From contig NC_089427.1 in assembly GCF_013426205.1 (NCBI RefSeq), positions 372,001 through 436,000 of the forward strand: DNA of 64,000 nt. Reading direction: 5' to 3'. Under the pieces are notes generated by a model. That model was not told the DNA's origin. It saw only the letters and a list, made by a program, of their open reading frames with translations, and made no database searches. The translations under genes and the position numbers were made by a program. Shown piece by piece: positions 1 to 11,700 of this stretch; within the stretch, counting starts at the first letter, position 1; each line of letters opens with the position of its first letter. This DNA comes from Metarhizium brunneum (lineage: Eukaryota; Ascomycota; Sordariomycetes; Hypocreales; Clavicipitaceae).

Positions 1-3000
1 TGCATGCTGGGCTCGGTGAGATGCAAGTTGTCATTGATCAATTACGTACATAGCCGTAAGCCTTACATTTACATGTCCACTGACACTTCAGCTGGCAATA
101 TTACGCAACGTGGTGCTCTTCTGGTTGGCCAAAGTATGCACCAGCCAATGTCTTGTATATTTTCACAATGATAGTAGAAAACCCGTCTTGCATATGGCTG
201 CGGTTTGGACAATTTTGAGGCGGCTGAGTGGGAATCCGAATTGCAACAGGTTTCCTTTTCCCCTTTGGGGTGAGAAATCTTTTCCTGTAGATTGTCTAAC
301 AGCAGGTAGGGTTGTGTACGGTCCATGTTGATTTATCCGGTTCCAGTTCTGCGACGAAACTAGGTTTGTGAGTGTATCTATTGCGGGTATACTGGTTAGA
401 TGGTTCAAATATTTCTTACTGTCGGGAAACCACGACAGGACTCGTCGAAGCTATCGATTGAGGCATACGAGTATATCGGTGTCCAAATGGTTAGGACGAA
501 TGAGTGCAAGTTGCTTGTTTTATTCCTACACGTTTACAACAAACGTGCCACTACTTTACTGAGAGCATCACGCGTCCAAGGGCCACTGTAAGACTCATCA
601 CACCGTACTGCATGGCTTGTGATGAGCTCTGCCTTTTAATTTTATATTGTATCATTTGTACATACAGCATGGCATATGTCCACGAGGAACTACGAGCCTA
701 TTGGCGACATGTCAATTAAATTGCTAGTCATACCAGCCAATTTATTTTTGAAATGAATTATACCACAAGCGTCCCACGGTTGGCTCACAACGGTTACACA
801 ACCACAAGATGAGATGACGATGCCCAAAGTCGGCCTTACGCGAGGGCTGTCTCAGGCACTAGCCTTCACCGACTTGTTGTATTTATAGAGACCTGTTGTC
901 CTCTAAGGCCTTCTGACAAGCCAAGGGCGTGATAAACCAAGGGCCTTTGATACCGGAAAGTCGATTGTTATAGTTTGAATTAAACATCCATTCGCATGCG
1001 CAGTTACCCGGCCCGTGTCACAACCGGTTTGGATATTATGTAGTCAAATGTGAATTAAGACTCTATATATCGATATCTGAGTCCTGAATTTAAAAAACTA
1101 CGAAAACAAGCAAAACGAAAAAGAAGACATGGCCTATCTCACAAATGGGAATAATTGCACGTGATTATCGCGACTGCCGGTACAGGGTACATAGCACAGA
1201 ATCCTATGAGCATGGGGATAAATGCCTTTAAACAAGGTATTCAAACATTAAGCGCTTATAGAGCCTAAGTTGCATTGTAGTCGGTCAAGGCCGAATGAGT
1301 TGCGAAAAGATCAATGCGACGTGGCCATTGACCCAAACAGGCGTTAATCTCGCGCCATGCTAGAAATGCGATTCCAAATATTGTCCTATAGATGACAGGT
1401 TTCATTATACAGGCACCAGTTTCTGCAGACACCAAACTTTTCTTGCTGTTTTTCGACAGGAGAGCTACTACGTGGCTAAAGCAACTCCAGTAAGCATGAT
1501 CAAAGCTAATAGCATGAGGGCTGCCTCTGTCATTATACCCAATATCCGAGTCTGCTGCTTCTCTTGGTGAGATTCACGAATACGAGGTGGAGTTGCTCCG
1601 CCCCTTTCAAGCGCCAACATGGATGCAAATGCTCTCAATTTTCTCTGAGCGTTCACCTACAGCCTTGCAATTGTGTAAGAGCGTGGCAATCCATGTGGCG
1701 AGGCGAAATTCCGAGTGAAGAAAGCTTGGTGCGCCTCTCGCAGCAACTTTTGTCGCTCTTGACTTTGCAAACGCATGGTTGACAAGGTGGAGATTCGTGT
1801 TTATTGAATTGCCAATGCCAGCGGAGCCATGATGCGATTCGGGCAAAGGCAAATACGAGGCCAAGAAACCATGATGCCCGATTAGGCGACTAGTGCCCGG
1901 TTTCAGCCTTGTGAACCAGCGATTCGATTCCATTTATCATGCTCTTGTCGAATCGCAGGTTAAACAGTTGGTAGATAATCTGGGATCCCCTGTCCACATT
2001 TGTTTTCCACACACAATATTCCTGGTTTGACTTGAACAGGGTTCGCAGAGCTAAAATGTGAGAAGGCCAGTCAAGTAATAGAGACCAGTGTTGACAGCAT
2101 AGTGGACTCTCAACATGGCGCCTGGATAGCTGAGCTGAGTACTCCGTAATGCATCGCATCTTCGTAAAGTGCACCTGTTTCTTTTTGATACGAGTCATGA
2201 TATCGGTGTCTCTGCTGTCCGTGTTGACTGTACCAAGGGTTTCTAAAAAAATAAAATAAAAAAAGAGTAGTTGTCGGGGTGAGATTAACACGCTCGCACA
2301 AGACGTTATAATCATGTCAATCATGGATTCACGAGCAAGTACCATTGTCGTTCGCAATCACAACGACAACGTCATTGTTGTGGCATGGCATAGGGTAGTG
2401 AACATGACATGCATGCCGTAAGTTCCGCCACTTTGTTTAAATCCATACTATTGCCTCGAGCATTGCTATTGCATGTAGTTCTTTGTGTTGCCTGGAAATC
2501 TGTACTGCACAAGGTGCGACAGAGCAAAGAGAGATGGTGCCACAGTCACACAAGACTCGCATCGTAAAACAAGCATTCAATAAGCAGTTGGCTCAAGTAG
2601 TACCATCAGATCAAACGAAAGCTCTCACTACGTGCAACCAAGTTGCGTAATGCTGCTGAATCAAGTGCCAAATCAGAGCCTTTGGGAGCAAGTGTATGGA
2701 AGGTTCGGCGACGACCCTCGAGCTGGGTATAGAGAAGAGAGTGTTCAAAGACGGACCAGGGGTTATGAAGGAGTTGAACAAATGACTGGACAAGGCCGCA
2801 GCCTTGGAGGCCAAAGTCGACCAGGGCAGCGACAAGCCTACAGGGAGTAAGAAGCAGACGACAGTTCAACAGCTGAGAGAGTGGCACGAAATCTGGAATA
2901 CAGTTTTGTCTTTGGGAGACGGCCAAGATGGCGACAACAAGGACGACTACGAACCTTTGGTGAGAACGACAACAGTCGTCGCGGCGAGAGGCCAGTGTGA

Positions 3001-4700
3001 AGGAGCAATATGGCGGCGATGCAAGCCAAGCGTTCCGTATGCACGGTGGCTACTCGGTTGCATTCCCCCATTCGTGCTGACAATGACAGAAACGGCCTAC
3101 ACCATCGTGGAGGAACGTCATGTCGAGGACCGAATCTTTCCAGCGGGACAAGAGGCAAGCGCAGCGACGTGTGCAGCGGCCAAGCGGCGCTTTGTAGGCA
3201 AAACATGATTCCCTCGGTATTGTGCGGCGGGTTTCGTTCCAACTCTTGTTAGTGAGGCTGCTCAAGGAACAGGGCATCCCGCCACGGTGAGCATTGTGCT
3301 TGACATGCGCAGAGGTGAGGCTCTCGTCGTGTCTTGGGGACGGACGCCTTGAAGGCTGGGCCATGGTCAGACTCGCGGTACACGCGACCGTTGCTCGTAT
3401 CTGGCCGGGAAGTGTCGTGAAAGAAAACGTGAAAGAATCGTCATTGTGCTCCGTTCATAGCATGTAGAGAAAGACGGCGTGCGACCTGGATGATGTTGGA
3501 AATTCCGACTTGGGTGATTGTGTGTGAAATGTGCAGTGATGCGCATGTACATGCAGATTGCAAAACTGATGATGTCAATGTAGGGTGACTACCATGCAGA
3601 GGGGGCAAGACAAAGGCTCTGTTCAAATGTTCACAAGTTGAGTCAGTGAATGCTGGGCGTGCAACGGTTCAACGTTAAAGGAAGACGACACGAAAAGGAC
3701 ATGGAATGGCGAGCGCGTCATTTAAATAAGCGATGGACTCGGCGTCAACACCAGACGCTTTGTCTCGATGCTGCGCGTCGCGCACCGGCACGTCTTCACT
3801 GCCGCGTTTCTTCACGCTAGTCAATGTGACAAAGGAGCGGGAAAAGCGAGGGCTGCGATGCTTGCCTTTGATGCGCCCCCGCATGAAGCATCGCTATCAT
3901 GTGACGGATTGTGCCGGCAAAGAGACATTGTGAGACGGTTACACAATCGCTCGCATGCACGAGACAATCGTGGATGCGCACGCGGTGGCAACAAGGTGAG
4001 GGAGACAATGCCCGCCTTGCATGTCGAGACTCGAGAGGGCGCGCACGTTCCCATCATGTGCCTGCGGAGCAAAGGGCCATGAATGGCAAAGAGCGAGGTG
4101 AAGGAGCAAGATGCCAGCGAGTTCAGCTGGTATTTGCCGACAAGGCACACGTACGCAGGCGACCTTGCCGGAACATGACTATGTGGGCAAAAGAGACATC
4201 TGGAAGCTCTCGCGAACTGGCTATGGCATCGTATGCTTTTTCCCGCGCCGCCTTTTTTTGCGAGTCAACTGGTCTGCAAGGGAGCACAACGGGGCAGAGC
4301 CAGCCAGTGGCAACATTGAACACCAGGTCCCTCGCTTACCACCCCTGGCGATGGATCTATGTCGTACGTACATGTGCCCTTGTATGTATGCGTCTTTTTG
4401 TCCGCCCGTCAATGAACAGTCCCGCATCACAAGCGGCATGCGGCACATGTGCGCCCTGGCCAAAAACCACGTCGTCCAACGATTTGGCGGTGGCGCACAG
4501 TCCCCGGCCGATCGAGCCGGGGTCTTCGCAAACCGCCCGCCAGGTTCGGCGGGCAATTGGTCCAAACATTTGCCCTCTTGTCCAAAAGGGCATCTAGTCT
4601 TGCCCCGACGGCCCCGTGAGTTTCAGGCCGACATACGATCTTGCCGGGATGCTGGACGGGGCTCAACGCCGAGTGAACATGAGGAAAAAAAAAAGAGAAA
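1..4700. other. Gene-poor left flank
   Basis: No convincing protein-coding gene is visible on either strand. The open frames here are short, overlap each other on both strands and show no recognisable domain. The only structured element is the solo LTR at 770-1022. From about 3.7 kb onward the base composition becomes more GC-rich and several long overlapping frames appear up to 5 kb. They carry no family motif and look like chance frames in the upstream region of the secreted lysozyme-like gene. Confidence 0.6.
770..1022 (+). mobile_element. Solo LTR, subfamily A, copy 1
   Basis: This is a degenerate copy of the dispersed LTR described at 61351-61606. It keeps the CACGG of the left end, an internal block GAGGGCTGTCTCAGGCAC, a TATA-like tract near 881-887, the downstream block GGGCCTTTGATACC and the right terminus TGTCACA. 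The left end reads CGTCCCACGG instead of TGTTACACGG. No matching target-site duplication is visible (ACAAG versus ACCGG). No internal retrotransposon coding sequence is attached, so it is read as a solo LTR or an old fragment. Confidence 0.6.
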
Positions 4701-4735
4701 AAAAGGGGGTACCGTTCGTCTGGTCTACGGCTGTG

Positions 4736-4742
4736 TATATAG
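4736..4742 (+). promoter_or_regulatory. TATA-like box of the lysozyme-like gene
   Basis: A TATATAG motif lies about 330 nt upstream of the chosen ATG. It is followed by a long pyrimidine-rich stretch typical of filamentous-fungal core promoters and 5' leaders. Confidence 0.4.
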
Positions 4743-5069
4743 GGAGCACAATGTCCGACGTGCCATGTTTGTCCTTCACGGCGAAATCGTCACGCTTGCT
4801 GCTTCTTTGTACCGGTGCCGGGGTTCCGAGTGCCATCTTCACTCCCTCTCTTTCAAACGCTCTGCGCAGGTCGCTGCCTCTGCTCACTCTCCTTTTCGAC
4901 AAGACGACATTTGGACTTTTATAGTCGTACACATTCCCTTGCCTCTGACGGCAGCGCAGCGTCGATCCGTTTCCAATCCTTTTCTGTTACTTTTACCGTT
5001 TTTTGCTCTCTGGAAGAGCTCTCGTCCATCGTTTCTGAAATATCATCATCTTGTAGCGACATCGACAAT

Positions 5070-6284
5070 ATGAAGACGACTACCTTGGCGACCCTGGCTG
5101 GTCTCGCCGCCTCCGCTGCCGCGTACCCCGTCGCGGATCATCTCTGGGCTCGGGCGTGCACCCCCGGCGCCCTCATGTGCAATGGCACCACGCAGTTTGC
5201 GCTCTGCGTCGCCGCGGACAGCACGCCCCAGTGGATGAACGTCTCCGAAGGGACGCAGTGCGTCTGCTCTGGCTCCGAGTGCAGCATCACCAGCACGAAT
5301 GGAACTTTGGCGAGTGCCCCTGCCCCTGGTGCCTCGCCGACGGCACCGCTGACTTCGGCTCCCGCCCCCGAGGGGACTCCGGCGCAGACGGCCAGCGTGT
5401 CTGCGGCCGTCCCGACCAGTGCTCCTCCTGCTGGCTCTTCCTTGGTCCCCAGTTCGTCGCCCGTAGCAGCTCCCGCGCCATCGTCGGATCCCGCTCCAGT
5501 GCCATCTTCAGCTCCAGCTCCCGCGCCATCTTCGGACTCGGCTCCAGTGCCATCTTCAGCTGCAGCTCCAGTGCCGTCATCGGGTCCAGCTCCCGCACCA
5601 TCGTCAGCTGCAGCTCCTGCGCCATCGTCAGCTGCAGCTCCCGCGCCGTCCTCGGGCGCAGGACCTGCCCCCAGCAGCCCTGCCCCTTACAAGCTGTATC
5701 TCGGCAACGGCAGTCCTGCCGACGGCTGGCCCACCGAGTCCAAGTGGCCGTCCTTTGAAGCCCTCTGGACCATCAACCTACCCTTCATCAAGACGGGTTG
5801 TAACTGGCAGAACTTCCAACCAAACTCGGAGGAGGAAACGGCCGAGCTCAAGTCGGCCATCGAGTCGGTCGGCCAATCCGGCGGCGTCGACCCCCGCTTC
5901 ATCCTCGCCATTGTCATGCAGGAATCCAACGGCTGCGTGCGCGTCGGGTCTACCGCCAACGGCGTCAAAAACCCAGGCCTGATGCAGTCGCACATGGGGC
6001 CCCATACGTGCTACAACAAGTCCACGTGCTCCAAGGACGAGATCGAAGGCATGATCAAGGACGGCACCCTCGGCACGCCCAGCGGCGACGGGCTCAAGCA
6101 GGTCCTGGTCCAGGCGGGCCCCGGCGAGGGCCAGTTCTACAGGGCCGCCCGCATATACAACTCGGGGAGAGTCGCCGCCGGGGGGGCTCTGCAGCTGGGT
6201 ATCGGCGCTACGAACTGCTACTCGACCGACATTGCGAACCGGCTTTCCGGCTGGAACTCCGGCGTGACCCCTTGCCATGTATAA
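5070..6284 (+). CDS. Secreted lysozyme-fold (SLT/GH23-like) protein with chitin-binding-like N-terminus
   Basis: A single-exon frame of 404 aa. The start at 5070 was chosen because MKTTTLATLAGLAASAAAYP is a clear signal peptide; the frame is open further upstream but without features. Residues 28-71 hold six cysteines (30, 37, 46, 64, 66, 71) spaced like a CBM19-type chitin-binding module. Residues about 130-204 are a low-complexity linker of PAPSS-like units. The C-terminal domain (about 207-404) has the lysozyme-superfamily signature MQESNG (candidate catalytic Glu285) followed by NPGLMQS, as in SLT/GH23 folds, and further cysteines suited to an extracellular protein. The inferred role is hydrolysis or binding of peptidoglycan or chitin outside the cell. 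The fold call is fairly secure; the substrate is not. It is monocistronic with a TATA-like box upstream. Confidence 0.85.
   Translation: MKTTTLATLAGLAASAAAYPVADHLWARACTPGALMCNGTTQFALCVAADSTPQWMNVSEGTQCVCSGSECSITSTNGTLASAPAPGASPTAPLTSAPAPEGTPAQTASVSAAVPTSAPPAGSSLVPSSSPVAAPAPSSDPAPVPSSAPAPAPSSDSAPVPSSAAAPVPSSGPAPAPSSAAAPAPSSAAAPAPSSGAGPAPSSPAPYKLYLGNGSPADGWPTESKWPSFEALWTINLPFIKTGCNWQNFQPNSEEETAELKSAIESVGQSGGVDPRFILAIVMQESNGCVRVGSTANGVKNPGLMQSHMGPHTCYNKSTCSKDEIEGMIKDGTLGTPSGDGLKQVLVQAGPGEGQFYRAARIYNSGRVAAGGALQLGIGATNCYSTDIANRLSGWNSGVTPCHV
5463..5678 (+). repeat. Degenerate ~24-bp coding repeat (PAPSS linker)
   Basis: Roughly nine imperfect units encode about eight residues each, with PAPSS or PVPSS cores separated by short Ala, Asp, Ser and Gly spacers. 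The tract forms the flexible, probably O-glycosylated, linker between the chitin-binding-like head and the lysozyme-fold domain. Its unit length suggests that copy number could vary between strains. Confidence 0.75.
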
Positions 6285-8739
6285 AGCTGGCCCCTTGGGA
6301 ACCCTTGCACAATATGTACTTGTACCGACGGGCGGGCTTGTTGGGTATGGACAAAAGGAACAGAGGTGCCGTGGCATTTTGGCTGGCGATGTGTATACGA
6401 TTTTTGCTTGCAGCCATGGATACTGGGAGGCTCACTTACACCCCCGAGGGGTTTGGACAATGGCGTTGGAGCACAAGCGGGGGGTTACTCTTCTATTTTG
6501 ATGCATGTAGTTGCCCGCCTCTGGCAGGTTGGTGTCAACTCTTTGACCCTTGTACATATAGCTTTCTAGCATGCCAAGCGTTACGAGAACAAGATGTTTT
6601 ATGCTACACTATGACCCGGTATCCTACCTAAACTGCTGTGCTTTCATCTGTCACTGATACGAAAAGTACGTGAATAATAATACGAGGCGACTTTCTTGGC
6701 ATTAAGACTATATGTACGCTAACTCGGGCAAAGATGGCTGGGAGCTGTGTTGACGGGGCTGGACACGCCTGAGATCAATGCGCAACGGTGAGGTTGAGGC
6801 GCGGACACGAGGGGCCGAGTCATGGCTCGGTCTTGGCCTCTGAGCCAGTCTTTTAGAGTCAATAGGCGACAACATTTTCCTCAAGTCACTTGCTCCACTG
6901 TTGTTCGTCTATTGATGTAGTGGGTGGTTGCGCGAGGTTGCAGCCGTAAATAACTTGAACTGCGGCGTATATGAAGGCCTTATTTCTAGACGCCTGCCAT
7001 GTCACTTCTGGCGCCGTCTGATGTCCGAGTTGTCCTGGGACGTACTCGACAGTAAACCAGAAATAAACTGGGGACCTGGCCGTGCAAACTCACCAGACAT
7101 CATTGATGCAACCACGTTCTTCGCCACCGGGTCTATTGGTCCGCAAAGCAGCCCAAACGGCAAAGGAAACCCTTGCGTCCGGTCTGCTTTGTCCCTTGCC
7201 TAGACTGCCCTTGCAGAGGATGGGCGGACCGCTCTGACGCACTCGGCAGCGACACTCGTCCCAACTAGAGGATAAGCAATGAGACCACGGTAGAGTCTGG
7301 TCCTTGTTGTCGTTCCAGGCGGCTTCAACTCGGGAGCGTGCCGACCTGTCAGGCTCGGTGGCACAAGTCTGATCGATGGGCAACTCAACGCGCGGCAGTT
7401 GGTTTATGACTGCGCAGCGCTCCCAAACCTAATCGGGTCAACTGGTCAGATTGACGCTCCACTCATATAAATTTAGTGTGGCTCGCGTCAATCTAGTATT
7501 CAATTTCACGGCCTTGTCAGTGCCCGTCTTAATATATGTGTGATTTACAGTTAAAAGTGCGTTTTTTGAGGTCTGCGAGAGCTTGAGATGTGTGTTATTT
7601 GAAGCAATCAACGCATCTGCCCGGTTCAAGTCCCGACCACGCCGGACTTTTTTCTCTTTTAACTACATGTAGCTATAGGTGAAAAATTTCACATGTATTT
7701 TTATAGCGAAAATTACATGGGTAAATACCTGACCCGATTCGGATTGGGACCGCTGCGCGATAAAAAAACTGACCGCTGCGCGTTTAGCGGCCCCCGATCG
7801 AACGTCTTTGCGCAACATTGAATCTCTTGGCGCGGCACTCATCTTCGTCATCCCAGCTACGTACAAAGGGACCGGCAATTAATGGCGGTCCAGATTCTTC
7901 GGGGCAGACTTTGAATCGGCTGGGGCCACCTGCTGGCCTGGTGGCACGCCGACCGAAAGAAAAGATGGCAGGGCGTGCTTCGGGATGCGCAAGAGCTAGA
8001 GTTGAAGAGTCAAGTTGATGTCACTTGTTTGATCAAAACGCAAGTCGGTGCTAAAATGCTCCGCAAGCACAAAGAGATGTTACGTGGTGAGATTGCTGCA
8101 GCAGCATCAGTATGTACATTCAAGTCGAGCCTTATTAACGCTCCCCGCTTCCCGGTCCAACAAAGAAATTGTCACTCTGTTACTGTTTCAAGCTGCCGGT
8201 GGTCAACAGCAAACATCTGGCTGATCCGATGCTAGTCACATCTAATGCTGGACCTCAGCGCCTGTTGGCCACCAGACGCTTTCCTTGTGGTCGTATTCCA
8301 CGGCGCATCTGGCAATACATCTACACCGTGCAACGGCTCATGCCAAATCAGGCTTCTCACTCAAAATTTCGATTTTGCCGCCCGCTGCCGTCATTTGTCT
8401 TTTAGCTCATTCCGAATCATGTCTAATACCCCCGGTTGCTTGTTGCAGCCAGAGTCAGTCGGCAGTCACTTGCAGCATACGCCATAACGGCCTTTGTTTA
8501 TAATGTTGCATCCCTTACAACCATTTCTTGAAAATCTACTCTCCGATATCTAGTAGCCCCTTGGGCGATTATACAATAAGAAATTTATGCCTTGCCAAAT
8601 ATGCAGTCAAGCGACCTCTTTGATTCCAAACCCTGAAAAAAAAAATGAAAAACAAAAAAAGAAAATTGTCAGCAATGTTGTGCCACGAAATTACTAAACA
8701 AACGACTGCGCCCGCCGCCGACAAACAGCAACAACCAAA
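6285..8739. other. Intergenic, no gene seen
   Basis: No coding frame with recognisable domains is present. The interval contains a tRNA-like 3' fragment (7611-7653) and AT-rich DNA beyond 8.5 kb, which probably includes the 3' untranslated region of the minus-strand ABC transporter. Confidence 0.5.
7611..7653 (+). pseudogene. tRNA 3'-half remnant with Pol III-type terminator
   Basis: GGTTCAAGTCC at 7623-7633 matches the Pol III B-box/T-loop consensus. It is followed by a short acceptor-like segment and a run of six T at 7648-7653. No 5' half (D-arm, matching acceptor strand) is found at the normal distance, and the T-stem pairing is imperfect. It is read as a tRNA remnant or the head of a decayed tRNA-derived SINE rather than a working tRNA gene. 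Confidence 0.3.
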
Positions 8740-11700
8740 CTACTCGGCCTTCTTGGACGTCTTGGTCCTCAGCTTCATCAACGCGTACACCATGGCATAC
8801 GAGCTAAACACCATGAGCACGACAATAGCCGCATCCCGCCACCCGAAATAGTACTCGTTGAGGTTGAGCGTCCTCAGGTAATCCTGCGCCTCGGTATACG
8901 AACACACTTTGCAGGAACTCGTCGCCTCCGGATTGAGAAGGTTGGCCACGCTGCCCGGCCCTTCGGCCAGGTAATCCCTCAGGTACTCGCCGCACGTGGT
9001 GCCGTTGACCGGGTCAAAGGTGGCGAGCTCCCTCGACGAGCACGTCACCTTGCTCCCCCAGAGGTCAAACACGAGCAGACTGCCCATGAGGTAGTTGAAC
9101 GGATTGAGGTAGTACATCCAGTACCGCCAGAAGGGCTGGATCTGCGAGTACGGCACGAGGACGCCGCAGAAGGAGACGAGGGTTCCAATCAGCAGCGGGT
9201 TCACCAGCGTGGCAAAGACCTCGTTGGGCGCGTAGGCGGCAATGAACTGCCCCATGCCCGTGTACAGGAACTCGTACATGAGCATGACGAAGAAGGTGGC
9301 GCCGGCGCGCTGCGAGTTGGCCGGGAACCCGACCGTGTAGTACCAGCACACAAAGTAGAGCACGCCGCAGATGATGAGGTACGGGATCTCGGAGACGATG
9401 AGGCCCGTGACAAAGGCGACCCACGAGTACATTTTGGACTTTTTCTCGCGCGCCTCGAAGATGTCGCGGCGGTGGATGAAGAGCGGCTGCAGCTGGGCCA
9501 GCACGCCCGGCGCCACGAAGATGAAGTTGAAGATGGTGAAGAGCTTCAGCTGCAGGTCGCCCACCGAGTCGCCCACCATCCAGAAGGAGAAGCCGTTGAA
9601 CAGGGCCGAGAAGATGTGCAGCGCAAACTTGTTGTTGACGTAGTCTGTGTTGCGGTACAGCGACACGTTCATCCGGTGCGTCACCAGCTTGATCTGCTCC
9701 CACATGGGCGTGGCGAACTCGTGGCCGTCGTCGACGGTCCCGGGGGGGGACGCGGCCGCCTTCTCAATGATGCCGTCCAGCTCGGCCGTCATCTTTTCGT
9801 ACTCGGGCGAGGCGAGCCATATGTCGCTCCAGTTCTTGCCCTGCGAGAGCACCCCCGAGACGACGTCAATCATGTGCTCGGCCGGGTTGGCCCCGGGCGG
9901 GCAGGGGGCGCCGTAACGCCCGAAGTACTCCTTGATGACGGAGGCCTGCTCGCCAATGTCGCCAAAGTAGACGGTTTTGCCGCCCTTGGCCAGAAGCAGG
10001 AGCGTGTCGAACTGGGAAAAGAGCACGGCAGAAGGCTGGTGGATCGTGACCAGCACCGCCTGGCCGACCGCGGCGAGCTTGCGCAGGAAACGAACCGTGT
10101 GGTAGGCAGATTGCCCGTCAAGGCCCGAGGTAGGCTCGTCCAGGAAGAGCAGGATGCTGGGCTTGGCCACAAGCTCAACGCCAATCGTCACGCGCTTGCG
10201 CTGCTCGACGCTCAAGCCCGCGCCGACCTCGCCGATCAGCGTGTCTGCCAAATCGTGGAGCTCGAGGAGGTCGATGATGGTGTCCACGTAGGCAAGCTTC
10301 TCTCTCCGCGGCGTCTCGCGGCTCTGTCGGAGCAGGGCGGAAAACTGCAGCGCCTCGCGGACAGTCGCGTGGGATTCGTGCACATCGAGCTGTTCGCAGT
10401 AGCCCGCCGATCGCTGGAAGGATACCGGAAGGGGTCTTCCGTCGACCAAGATGGATCCGTGGATGGTTCCCTCTGTCTTTCTCTGAGCCAAGACATCCAG
10501 CAGCGTCGTCTTTCCCGCGCCGGAGGAACCCATCAGAGCGGTGAGGTTTCCGGGCTTGACCCAACCCTGTACATTGTCCAAGAGCAGTCGATCGCCAGAT
10601 GGCGTTTTGACCGTGTACGACAGATTCTTCCAAGTGAAGACGGACGTGTTGCGCACAAGATTTGTCGGCCCTTCGTCTTCTGCTTCTGTTCTTTCGTCGC
10701 TCAAAGATGCGCTCGAGACAACGGCGTCTGAGACTTGTCCTTGGCCCTCCTCGTCCTTTTCCCTCTTTTTCTGGCCGACCTTGTACGCCTTGGCCGTGTC
10801 TCTGGGGATGAAGAGACTCGGGCCGGCTTCAGAGGACGAGCGCCACCGGCTCGTCATCACAATGGTGATGAAGACGAAGAGCGCCCACCACGCCCAGACG
10901 ATGCCAAAGTTTCGCCACAGGTGCGAATGGCTATATGACAGCGACGCGAGGTACGCATCACCATCGACAAAACTCTGGCCGGGTACAGCGCCGCCGACGC
11001 CAGCGCACGCTTGATTCTCGCCACTGGTAAAGCCGGGCCCGCTGGGGATGAGGTTGTTGGCGACGCAATCGATCCTTTTCCCGTGGAACTCGTTTGACAG
11101 CAGAGCGTCGAACGCATAGGCCAGAGGATCGATCCAGAAGAGCCACACGAACCAGGGGTGCATTTGGGGCTTCTGAATCATGTATCCCGTGTACATGATG
11201 CACGCGGTGATGAGGAACCCGGAAACCTTGGAAGCCGCGTCAAACGTGCTGAACCCGGCGCCGATGGACCTGAACAAGGCCGTCATGCACTTTAGCAAAA
11301 CACTGTTAGCGAGCTCGAGCGTCGGACATTGGTCAGAGGAACACTCACAAAAGTAGTGGCAACCACGATGATCCAGAAAGTGAAGAAGATGCCCGCGTCC
11401 ATGGTCAGACCAACCATAAAGTACAGGATGAGGGAGAAGGCGGAGACCTGGAAGAGAATGACGGGCACGTCGGCGGCAATCTGCGCGATACAAAAGGCCG
11501 CGGGGTGAAAGAAGGCAAACGACTTGTGCTTGAGAAGAACCGGCCGTCCGCTAAACGACTCTGTAACTTCCGACATGGACAACAGACTGTTGAAGAGCAA
11601 GGCAAAGAAGCACGCGCCCGACTTGACAAACAAGCCCGCCGAGGACGCGGGCGCGTTGTAAAACAGAGACCCGGCGATGAGAGCCTGCACAATGGTGGAA

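Noticed and set aside
2606..3364. Overlapping frames of 100-134 aa on both strands
   Set aside because: No frame shows a family signature; a Lys/Gln-rich plus-strand stretch near 2.8-2.95 kb is too short to call.
3911..5073. Long plus-strand frames of 228 and 320 aa upstream of the lysozyme-like gene
   Set aside because: They overlap each other in different frames, include a poly-A/G tract translated as KKKRKKG and lack domains; they are likely promoter and leader sequence.
9472..10731. A 419-aa plus-strand frame across the ABC transporter
   Set aside because: It is antisense to NBD2 and TMD2 and has no recognisable domain; it is a mirror frame of a conserved gene.
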